In this document: positions 1 to 10,900 of the stretch, one piece after another
Numbering within the stretch: the stretch's first letter is position 1
Layout of the letters: every line of letters begins with the position of its first letter
Program-made: the position numbers and the translations under genes
The notes under the pieces: generated by a model
Database searches by the model: none
Seen by the model: the letters and a program-made list of their open reading frames with translations, nothing else
What the model was told of the DNA's origin: nothing
Assembly: GCA_948146395.1 (NCBI GenBank)
Contig: OX411558.1
Location: forward strand, 35,396,350 to 35,460,349
DNA: 64,000 nt
DNA from: Fragum whitleyi
Taxonomy: Eukaryota > Mollusca > Bivalvia > Cardiida > Cardiidae
Direction of reading: 5' to 3'

Positions 1-829
1 TGATTGTTATTAAACTGACCGTAATGATGTCAGTTAACACTTTTCCTATCGAATTCAAATTTTGTTTCAATCTATGTTCCGATCTTTTGGATCTTCGACC
101 TTCCAAACATCTTAGAAAGATAAAGTAAATATGTCTCTACTCTCTACGGTTTTTCTGTCTGTGCGTCCTTCCGTAAAACCGAATCAATTGGCTGACATTG
201 CCACTTTTAATATATTGATGTCTGTATTGACCTGATATTACCTGTTTGATAACAAAAAATGACAGCAGGCACGTCTATTTTTTTAATCCTTTCCTGTTTT
301 ACAAAATTTTGGACCTGTCCAAATTCAAAGGTTTTGCAGACGAAAATTTAGAGTGGATTTAATTTGAAAAATAACCATTCAGTAGGGTAGAAAATAGTGT
401 GGAAAAAGAAGAAATTGCTTGTCAGAAGCAATTTCTTCTTTTTTCACAATGTTTTCCCAATCATAAAATCACAGACACGTTAAAAGCAGGGATTAAACAG
501 CAAAGGGTTAAACAATTTGCATACACTTGAATTTCTAAGATTTTAAGGGTTTAAAATCGCTAAAAACTGATTGCATGATATATAGAATAACTCGTCAGTG
601 TCTATAGATATCAATGTTGTATTATCTAGACTCGGCTGTGAAAAACATGACGTTCTCCCAAACTCGACCAGATAACAATGATATTATAAAACGCTAACAT
701 GTTATTCTCTATTTATCTAATAACTATACAAAAATCCGTTTGGTAACATTCCATATGATTTTTTTTATGATATCACATGATTTTTTTAGAACAGTGTCAT
801 AATGTGGTTATTTTTAGAAACTTGCATTT
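1..829. repeat. Direct duplication, copy 1 (carries a MITE)
   Basis: The sequence from the window start to about 829 recurs in the same orientation at 2064-2677 with few mismatches. Copy 1 carries an extra block of about 225 bp at 287-511 (a TTAA MITE) that copy 2 lacks. The duplication may begin before the window. No coding capacity is seen in either copy. Confidence 0.9.
283..511 (+). mobile_element. TTAA-target MITE, copy A
   Basis: The element is about 225 bp and bounded by TTAA on both sides. Ends read TTAATCCTTTCCTGTTTT on the left and the inverse of TTAACCCTTTGCTGTTTAAT on the right. A strong palindrome, GAAGAAATTGCTTGTCAG and its inverse arm, lies at 398-449. The second copy of the surrounding duplication (about 2340-2350) has one TTAA and no insert, so insertion at TTAA is shown directly. 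TTAA targeting is typical of piggyBac and Kolobok transposons; no transposase is present. Confidence 0.92.
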
Positions 830-1097
830 CAAATCTTCATGAAACTTGGTCAGAATGTTGGTCGGGTCACAAAGATGAACCCAATTTAAAGGGGAAGAAT
901 CCATGCCATAGTACTGGAAAAGGGATTTCATGAAAACTTTCTTGTTTACAATTTGAAGAAAATAACAATTGGCCACGGGAAAAGGGGCACTATTGATTAT
1001 TCATTTCTTTACACTCTAGAGATCACAACTATGGCAAAATGTTCGTGAAACTTGATCATAAAGTTGGTTAGGTATTAGAATGTCTATCTAGTTTAGT

Positions 1098-1303
1098 TTA
1101 AACCTATTTATTTCACATCGATTGGGAAACAAGTTCTTACAACTTAGATTAATTCCTCTCGATCCTGCTTCCTGGAATATTCACCAGTACTCGCGCCGAA
1201 TGTGTGGTCCAATTAAAAAACCAAGATCGGGCCGTTCCCGGGAATCGAACTCAGATTTAGGTCAAGATGCCGACGCTCAACCTCTAGACCACGGACCCCA
1301 CGG
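1098..1303 (-). mobile_element. tRNA-derived SINE, family 2
   Basis: Read on the minus strand, a tRNA-like head with a B-box (GGTTCGATTCC type, seen here as GGGAATCGAACTC) is followed by a body also found at 8797-8992 (-) and 51391-51605 (+). The body ends near the shared AATCGATGTAAAATAGGTTT. Not an intact tRNA gene. Confidence 0.75.
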
Positions 1304-2063
1304 ACTATCTTATAACAACAAATCCCTTTTGATAAATGATTGTCCTACAAGACTATTCTGGAAAGGTTGCTTTATGCTCTACACCAGCTCTAGGCGTTAT
1401 TTCTCAACATTTCAGCATTTTGTCTTGTCAAAAGTGGTTCGCTTCATAAGACTTGTTTAGAAAAAGCTAGAAACTTATGCAGGGATCATAAGAATGCAAT
1501 AATGTCTATATTTGAAAAATCAAATGGTCATTTAATAATTTAATAATTGATGTGCTTCATCAAAATTCGTGCATTCTGATTGGCTGAAAATTTGGTTTCA
1601 TTACTCAATGAACACAATTTTGATTCCGCACATTTTTTGTAAGCTTTCCAGGAAAGTAGTCCAATAAAAAAGATCCTCTTTTTATATCTTTTAATTAAAT
1701 ATCAGAAATCATGAATGTAAAGATATCGTTACATTCAGACATATTTCTTATTTAATTATTCTGTTGCAAAAAACTGCGTTCTCAGAATTGGTTTCATTGA
1801 GCAATGATACTAATTATTTAGCCAATCAAAATACCCACTTCCTCGTGGACACAACTAAAATAAAAATATATTTGATTTTTGAGAAGTACACTGAAGCATT
1901 TTATATATATACTCATTATCCCTTCAATCATCGGAAAGTTTTATTTTCACTTTTTAAGTATATATTCAGGGCTATGCGCAATGATAACAGCAGATAACTC
2001 AACTTTTATACATTAATTCCGGTCACTTGGTCGACACCTAAGGCATGAATCAATAAACAGATG
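1304..2063. other. No gene seen
   Basis: AT-rich spacer between the two duplication copies. The open frames are short and show no recognisable motif or splice-site support. Confidence 0.5.
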
Positions 2064-2677
2064 TGATTGTTATTAAACTGACCGTAATGATGTCAGTTAA
2101 CACTTTTCCTATCGAATTCAAATTTTGTTTCAATCTATGTTCCGATCTTTTGGATCTTCGACCTTCCAAACAGCATAGAAAGATAAAGTAAACATGTCTC
2201 TACTCTCTACGGTTTTTCTGTCTGTGCGTCCTTCCGTGAAACCGAATCAATTGGCTGACATTGCCAGTTTTAACATATTGAAGTCTGTATTGACCTGATA
2301 TTACCTGTTTGATAACAAAAAATGATAGCAGACACGTCTATTTTTTTAAACAATTTGCATACACTTGAATTTCTAAGATTTTAAGGGTTTTGAAATCGCT
2401 GAAAAACTGATTGCATGATATATAGGATAACTCGTCAGAGTCTATAGATATCAATGTTGTATTATGTAGACTCGGCTGTGAAAAATTATCATGACATTTT
2501 CCCAAACTCGACCAGATAACAATGATATTATAAAACGCTAACATGTTATTCTCTATTTATCTAATAACTATACAACAAACCGTGTGGTAACATTCCATAT
2601 GATTTTTTTTCATGATATCACATGAATATTTTCAGAACATAGACATAATGTGGTTATTTTTAGAAACTTGCATTTCC
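2064..2677. repeat. Direct duplication, copy 2 (empty site)
   Basis: This matches 1-829 except that it lacks the MITE at 287-511. At the equivalent point a run of seven T is followed by AA and then ACAATTTGC, which is the uninterrupted TTAA site. Confidence 0.9.
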
Positions 2678-2744
2678 GTTAGAAACCTTGAGGATAACAA
2701 GGCAAATAGAGGTTATAAGATAAATATAATACGCACTAAGTGTA

Positions 2745-2853
2745 TTGTATGAAAGCATATCTAACAAGGTTGTGGGAATTAATAATTGTCCCGTCAGAGC
2801 CTCGACAATTATCAATTCTCCCAACCTCGTTATATATTTTTTTTCATACAAAA
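2745..2853. repeat. Imperfect palindrome
   Basis: TTGTATGAAAGCATATCTAA near 2745 pairs with the inverse TATATTTTTTTTCATACAA near 2852. The centre holds mirrored GGGAATTAATAATTGTC and GACAATTATCAATTCTCCC arms. It is about 108 bp and looks like a short foldback MITE. Confidence 0.6.
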
Positions 2854-3137
2854 CACTAAGTACGTATCATATATTTATTCCGAGCGTGTTTAACCCTTAA
2901 TCTGCTGCACTTGAATCTTATTCTAACCAGATTTTCCCACAACTATTAAGTAGACGGCAGGCAGTGTAGGCTGAGATCAGATCGCAAGTTTATGTAAGCT
3001 GAATATAATCTTTCCTGTCTTTATGACTTATTATGTACACGTACTCTATTCTTTATTTAAAGGCACCACCCGAACAACTTCTCTTTTTTGGGGGGTCTGT
3101 GCCAGGTATATGTATACCGTACCCATGCATTCAAATG

Positions 3138-3732
3138 TAGTTAAAAACATCGTGAACTTGACAAGCTGAGTAATAATGATTTCAGAATGAAGTTGAAGAG
3201 AGCGATGAGTGAGTTTTGAACGAAATTAGAGAGAAATAATCCAATAATAATAAATATCCTTAATATCTTTACGACCACATCATAGGCATACTAACTTCAA
3301 TTCAGTCAGTGAGATCACTTATTTTTCTAACGATGTCTATTTTAAATGTAGACTTTAATCATATCTTTTTAACCTTTTCCTGTTTAATCCCTGCTTTTCA
3401 CGTGTCTGTGATTTTATGATTGAGAAAACATTGTGAAAAAAAGAAGAAATTGCTTCTGACAAGCAATTTCTTCTTTTTCCACACTATTTTCTACCCTACT
3501 GAATGGTTATTTTTCAAGTTGAATCCACTTTAAATTTTCGTCTGCAAAACCTTTGAATTTGGACAGGTCCAAAATTTTGTAAAACATGAAAGGGTTAAGT
3601 GAGTTTTTGGAGATTTTTTGAACGGTTAAGAATGAATGAATGAATGAATGAATGAATGAATGGAGCGCTGAGTGAGCGATTTAAAATGGTTTTGATCGAA
3701 TTAATTGTGAATTTCACGATGTTACTAACTGA
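3138..3732 (+). mobile_element. ACAGTTA-end MITE interrupted by a TTAA MITE
   Basis: The left end TTAAAAACATCGTGAACTTG and right end TTTCACGATGTTACTAACT are the inverted termini of a family of about 400 bp also seen at 56783-57212 and 60408-60807. The interior is split by the TTAA MITE at 3369-3598. With that removed, the length returns to about 370 bp. Confidence 0.8.
3369..3598 (-). mobile_element. TTAA-target MITE, copy B
   Basis: Inverted copy of the element at 283-511, TTAA to TTAA, with the central palindrome at 3431-3484. It lies inside another MITE (3138-3732). Confidence 0.9.
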
Positions 3733-4217
3733 AGCTTGCAACTAACCAACCGTTTGCGTCTTTTTAAACCATGTAGGATCGCTTCCACCGTTCATCGAAC
3801 CTTCGATCTCTTGTTTCAGATGCGGGCGCGCTTAATGTGTCGGGCTAAGGTTAGGAAGACAAACATTCGAATCGCGTAGTTATGAACTCTCATTTACTAT
3901 AATCAAAATCGAGCACTGTGAGAAATAAAAGAGACAATATTTTAATGGCGTTAAATTACATTTCCATTTCTATGAAATTATATCACTCGTATTCTAAAAT
4001 GCTTTGCTGTGGATTATCGAAATTTATCGATTGAATTATCTTCTGTTAATCTCGTCACAAAAACAGAGAAATTAATTAAACAATTCTAGCATTCCTTTTG
4101 TCATTTTTGACGTTTAGTGAGGCAAATGAAACAAATGATGTCATGACGTTGTGTGGTACTCACGTGAAAAATGACTAAATTTAGAGACCTTGCCCTTTTC
4201 TTGTTTCGTTCATAATT

Positions 4218-4305
4218 GAGCCTGTGCGTGACATTTTCAACAATTTCAAATGGGCGCAAAGCAAAGACTCTGACCAGTCTGTGCATCCGCATTTACTGGG
4301 CAATT
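4218..4305. mobile_element. Fragment of GAGCCTGTGCGTGAC MITE
   Basis: GAGCCTGTGCGTGACATTTT opens the fragment, and CAAAGACTCTGACCAGTCTG matches the inner part of the elements at 55919-56156 and 59971-60221. The internal part appears deleted. Confidence 0.6.
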
Positions 4306-4619
4306 TGTAGAAAGATTTGGTCTCAAAGTGCCTTTAGACAGTTAGGTAATCTTGTAAATATACCGTGTGATTGTCCAGGATGCCCAATGTTTCCGCCTAA
4401 CGAACATGTTTAATTGTTGGAAATGTCACGCGCAGGTTCAATTAACCTCATTTATGCTTTGAAGAAATTAAACTATCGTTTGCATTTGTAAAGGGAAAAT
4501 TTTTCCTTTCCTCAAAAAAGAAACGCTGTTTTTGAGAAAATAGCTTTTGATGTTTTTACTCGATGAAAGATAAATCTTTTTGACACTGAAACAATAAATT
4601 ATTCACTTCCTATTTACAG

Positions 4620-4909
4620 ATGTGTCCTTCTTACATTAATCGTGGTGATACAATTTTGTAAGGTATCATCGAATACAGCCTTACTGATTATAGATGTCCA
4701 AAATTGTTTTCTACCCGGCGGAAGTCTGGCAGTTACGGGGGGATATGACGTAATACCCATAATCAACAATATCCGCCGGAAGTACGCAGACCAGATCGAT
4801 ATGACGGTGTTATCTCAAGACTGGCATTGTAAAGATCACGTTTCCTTCGCTTCACGTCATCCCGGACATGCTGTATTTTCCACGATATATCTGACATATG
4901 ATAAAAATG
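4620..4909 (+). CDS. Nicotinamidase exon (signal-like segment, catalytic Asp, metal site)
   Basis: The acceptor TATTTACAG ends at 4619 and the donor GTAAGT starts at 4910. The first base completes a codon from a missing upstream exon; 96 codons follow, then one base. It encodes the hydrophobic leader, IIDVQNCF and DWHCKDHVSF. No in-frame Met precedes the catalytic Asp, so an upstream exon must supply the start. Confidence 0.9.
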
Positions 4910-7900
4910 GTAAGTGCGATTTCTCGTAGAAACAAGATACCTCCGGCATTGCCTTTTCAAATTGTTTAACATTTGTGAGCTTGAAAATTGACATTGACCG
5001 TGACAAATGACCTGGACAACAAATGTAAAGTCTTGTTACGAGCAATGCTCACGTGGAATATGAAGGTACATGTACAAGTGACTACTGGGGATTTAAGGGT
5101 GATATTTGTCAGAAATTTGGAAACAATTGACCCGTTGCGCGAAAGGGGACTATCCGAGTCATGTATGTTAAATGTCGACATTAGCCATACTGCGCGATAT
5201 AAGCAGGCTGAAAGGGATCGGCCTTTTCGCATTTGGCTGATTTTATGAATTCTAAAATAATCCTTCTTCCTTTTTGTAAATGTGACCCGCACGCGAAAGG
5301 GACCATCTCGGAACTCCGTAAAATAAAATCGCTTTATTCCGGTAGAGGTCACCCCGTGGTCGCATTTCAAAAATTCTTTCACAGAAAGGAAAATCGATTA
5401 TTCTTGATGGAAGAAAATGTGTATAGCGCGAAAAGTTTCGACTTTAATCAGTCTGGGCAACCCGCGAAGTCTGACTAAGGTCGAAACTTTACGCTCTACC
5501 CTGATTTTCCCTTTCCGCGTGGCGGGTCACAAATATTAAAATCAAAGTGCTGTCAGCACTGTAAATCGGACATCATTGAGAGGCTGGGATAGTGCAATAG
5601 TTCGCCTATCAAAAGGGCTCAAATTTGGACAATAAAAGTTGGAAAAAAATCCTTGCCCAATTTGTGAGCTTTTTGTCTTAACACTCCATCTTTTCGAGGA
5701 CATCGCCAGCTCATCCAACCTCGTAGGTCCGATTTTGAAAGTTTGCTGATTCGATAGCCCTCTGCTTGTCTAAATTATTTCTTAGCATATTTTTTACGTT
5801 GTTATAATGAGCACGCACCAAGGTAAAAGCTTGTCTGTTAATATTATTCCTCTCTCTATAGAGTTTAAAAGCCTGTTTAGCAACAAACATTTTTCATTAA
5901 AATATTAACAATTTTGATTACCAACATGTTTGTTGTTCAAGCATTGGGTTTTCCCAAATACTATAAATGCATTTTCCCTCAAGAAACACGTGAAATCTCC
6001 AACTATGCTATTTATATCTTTAGTTTCTGACCAATCGATTAAATCTAGCAGCACTCTATGATTATTCATGAGTTGTTCTAAAAATAGATCGCTCTTACTG
6101 CTATCCTATATCAGTTTATCGTATGTTTTTGTCGGTTTATTTGTTGTTGAATAATTTTTCTTCATTCTCAAATTTGAAATTATTGAAAATAGGATTGGAG
6201 CGTGATCAGAGTGCTCATTAAAATCAAATATTTCAATATTACAAAATTATTTCTATTTGTTAACACATAGTCAACAGTACTCATTCCACCATGCGAACAA
6301 AAAGTAAACTTCCCACGCTCCCTGTTTGAGTGCAGACGACGATTGACCAATGATAAACAAATTAATTGACACATTTCGAGCAGACGATGTCCATTTGCAA
6401 CTACCACGTGGTCTGAATTTACGCGTGGGTTTTGACCGAGTGATAATCATAACAGAATTTGATTGGTTGTCAGCCCTACAACTGGTAAATGACCGTTCGA
6501 GAAAAAAATCAGAGCAGTAATTTTGTAAGTGCTACAAATTTATTATACAGTTAACCTATTGCACGTTTCAACTCCTTTACCCAACCGAAAATCTTGTTAT
6601 AAACATTGAAAATACTGACTGGTAATTACTAAAAGCGAAAATTACATCAAATTTTGTATTAGCCTCTTCTCTATTTGTCGAAAAGTAAATAAGATAAAAT
6701 CAAAGTTTGTAGATTGTGACTGAAAAGGCTGTTTCTTCGGTGTTTGAAAACACATAATTTGGTTTGAACACATTGCTCAGAAGATAATGGTAAAAATGTA
6801 GTGGGACAAACAAACTGGATATCTGGAAAACGGTATATATAAATCGACTGCTTCACAGTCCGATTTAACAAACCTCGATACTGATATCTCCGGTTGACCT
6901 TTTCGAGCTCAACAAGCTTATAAGCACAAGCTCCTTTTAAAAGTTTTTTGTTCGGAATTTACATAATGTTCTTTTTTTGCGATACTTTTATATTTTTAAA
7001 GGGAGATTATGTAATGAAAGCAGTTGTGTTGTGGCGCATAATATTTCCCAGACACTGTGGCCCGACCACTGTATTATGAACACAGACAGCGCAAACTTCA
7101 GTACGTCTTTACACAGGGAACCAGAGGATATCGTCGTTAGAAAGGGATACAACTGTGATGTAAGTTTAATTGGTCAAATCCATGGACCTGTTTTTAGCTC
7201 CACTGGCCGAAGGCCACTGGGGCTTTTGTCATGAACTTGTGTCCCTCGTGCGTCCGTCCGTCCATGCGTGCGCCCGTGAGTCCGGTCGTAAACTTTTTCT
7301 TTAAAAATCTTCTCCTCAGAAACTACTGAATGAATTTTAACCAAACTTCACAAGAATGATCTTTGGGTGACCCTCTTTCAAAGTTGTCCAAGAAATTTCG
7401 ATCCAATACAAAACATGAATTTAATGGGCGTGGCTAATTTCCAAATGTGATAAAAAATGAATTTTCTCAGATTCTTATTGATTGATACCAATTAAATTTT
7501 ACATGAATGATTCTTAGGTAACTCTTTATCACAAAAAAATATTGTGATTGTATGAAAAAATGTATTTTATGGGTGGAGGTCATTTTTCAATATGTTATAT
7601 AGTGAAAACTTTGAAAACCATTTCCTCATAATTCAACTGAGGGGTATCAACCAAATTTCACTGGAATGATCCTTGAGTGACCCTTTATCAGTCTACAAAA
7701 AATATTGTGATCGGATGAAACTTATGTATCTTATCGACGGAGGTCATTTTTCTATATGTTGTATAGTGGAAACTTTCAAAATCATTTTCTCAGAGTGTAA
7801 CAGATGGTTATCAACCAAATTTCACTGGTATGATCCTTGAATGACCCTTTACCAGTCTACCAAAATTATTCTGATCAGATGAAAAATATGTATTTAATGG

Positions 7901-10900
7901 GCGGAGGTCATTTCTCTATATGTTATATAGTGGAAACTTCGAAATCATTTTGATCATCAGTATAACCAAAAATATCTAAAAATATAGTCAAAACTTTGAT
8001 TTGCTATTACAAGAATTTCAAGCCTGTGGAGCGACTCAAACCATTCATGGCTATCTTGTTGCTCGGTTGTATTCGGAGAGTTATCTTATTACCTTGGTGT
8101 CGTCGTGCGAAAACTTTGAGATTTTGTGGTATCTGTTATTTTCAAGCATTCACATGTAACTTTGCATACATGTTCACTATCAAGAAAGCAAGCTATACTA
8201 TCATGGCGCATTTGTGCTAATAGTCTCCGGTTTTCCACATAGATATTTTCATACACTACCCAACAAAAAAATCCGAGCGTAGAAAACCGTAGCGTAGGCA
8301 TGAATTTAGAATGGTGCAATTCAAGGTCTTGCAGATAACAAAATAGAGGGAACTCATGATGAAGAAATCATTCTTTGCTGAAATATCCCGGAGTATATGA
8401 TGGGAGAAGAAAGATACCGCTTGTTAAAAACGATTTCTTCTTTTTCCACAATACTTTCTCGTGGATATTATGATAGAGACATTTTGTTTAAAAATAATCT
8501 GCAATGGAAATTATTCTGCAACTAAATCATATCTGTATACAAACTTACATATATAAATTTAAACACAAGCGTCAGTTTTCAATTTAGTTTTAGCAATCTT
8601 CTCAGCAGAAAGTCATTGATGGAACTTAGCTCTATGTTATCAATTAGGGTAAAAAACGCTCGTTTAGGTCACAACGTCGGCAACGAAAACTGTTCTAATA
8701 ATTATTCTTCTATTACACCCAAGCCAATCCTTTAAGTATTCATTCCTAAATCTTTTATCTCTTCAATTTCATATTACTTAAGTTTAACTGTTTGAATTAT
8801 TTATTTTACATCGACTTGGAAACAATTTCATCAATTTCTTTACAACCTTCTCGATTATGCTTTCTTGATAATTAATCAGTACTCTCGCCGAATATGTGGG
8901 CCAATGAAAGAAGTAAGATCCATAGCCGCTTCCGGGAATCGAACTCAGGACCTTTCGGCATAGAGGCCTACGTTCTATTCCACAGACATCACACTCTAGT
9001 TTAATTATTACGATAATTTTCAGGTTGATTCATACTCTGCATTTTTCGACAATGGCCATTTTTCTCACACGGAGTTACATAGTATCCTTCAGAATAGCAG
9101 CATAGATAGATTGGTGGTCACCGGCCTAGCGCTCGACTTTTGTGTTTATTTTACATCCAAGGACGGTAAACAACTAGGTACGATATTTTTAATTATCTAC
9201 ATTTACTGCCTTAAAATTAAGTTTAAAATGTGACCCGACCCGTCAATCGAAAAGATACAATCTTGGAGTTCAGTAAATTTAAAAAGATATTGGTTCCAAA
9301 AGAGATCGACCTTAGGTCGGATTTTGAACAATCCTAAGAGGATTTTGAATGAGTGGTCATTTAATACCAAATTTATTAAACGAATCATCTATAAATTGAT
9401 AAAAAACGAAACTATTCCGAGGTTTGTTTTTCTGATTTAGATGTTCTCTTTATAATATGATCTGAACTTTCGCGATAAATCGAGGAAATTACGACATCTA
9501 TCGAACTCTAGTTATTCCGCAAAATATATAACGCTGTTTTCAAATTTACGACAGCAAAACCATTATAACGTCATTTTCACTACGAAAATCTAATGTTGCT
9601 ATTTGTTCTTAGCTCATTTGCATAATTATTCAACTAGTGTAATAATACCCGTAAAATATCAACTTTTCATGGGGTCATTTCATTTACGCGACGTAGGTCA
9701 TATTATAAAGACAGGTAGATAGTAAGACCATTCTAAATTCAGAAAGCCAACTAAGTGCAAAAAATTTCGACCCTAGTCAAACTGCAGCCATATTAGGTCA
9801 CTTGTCACTTTTCTTTGCTTCAAGTCGATTATCATAATCCAAAAATCATTATTCTACCTTTTTCATGATATGTTGTGATACGCAAAGTCTGGATCCATTC
9901 CGCTTTTTAGAAAATTTATTCTCGGGGTTTCCCATGACGCATTTTCTTGATGGTTATAGTTCGGATTATTTGACATGATATTGACATCTGATACAAATAT
10001 GATAAACAGAAGGATAATTCCTACTCCAAATAAGACGTGTTATCAAAGGTATTAACTTCTTAAGCCGTTGTCAAACCTTTGAATTCAAGACAGTGATTGA
10101 GAAAATTGTATTATTATTATTATAATCATTGCACCCACATAAAAAGAACACTGTGTGAACGCTAGGAAACGACGGCGATCACCGAAAATATTCCGTTAGA
10201 CATTTGAGAAAAGGTGTAATATTTTGAAGGTATTTGAACTTTGTAGATGTTACGCGATTCACGTTCTTTACACGCTGAGAAATCTATAACGCCAAAAAAG
10301 CTGAAGAATTGAAACGTTTGTAAAACACTGAACCGAACGTTTAGATGTCACGACGGCTTAACGATATTTCGTGTAATACACATTTCATGCATTTTGTATA
10401 TTGATAAAATATGTCAATAAAAACATAAGGTCAATCATAGGTCAAATAAACTTAACTTTTATCTAAAGTTTATAAAGTTAGTTTTATTACAGATTATACA
10501 GTGTATACAGTAACTGACGCTAGTCGACCTGTGGCAAAAGACACCGAGATTACTTCTCTATATGATATGAGAGCGAAAGGTGAGTTTTGATAACTTGCAT
10601 GTCTATTTAAACCGCCACCATTTGGCTACCTAGGCAAGGCAATTCACATTTTAAGATCTTGGTTTAGATCTGCCAAGCTCGGTTAGGACAGTCGGTAATG
10701 CATCTGGTTTTCAATCATGGGGTCGTGGGTTCGATTTACGTCACAACCATCTTTCATCCCATTTTTGAAAAAAGTCTTTGTAAAAAGTGTCATTTGTCTT
10801 ACACGGATTGGGCGATTGATACGCCTATGAAAGAAGGGCGACTGTTTTTTCAGATGAAATATTCTAGCCATGCCGTGAGAAACGACAAGAAATTTATGGA

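Noticed and set aside
4101..4413. Short frames upstream of the nicotinamidase considered as its first exon
   Set aside because: No frame there gives a Met followed by a donor in the needed phase; part of it is a MITE fragment.
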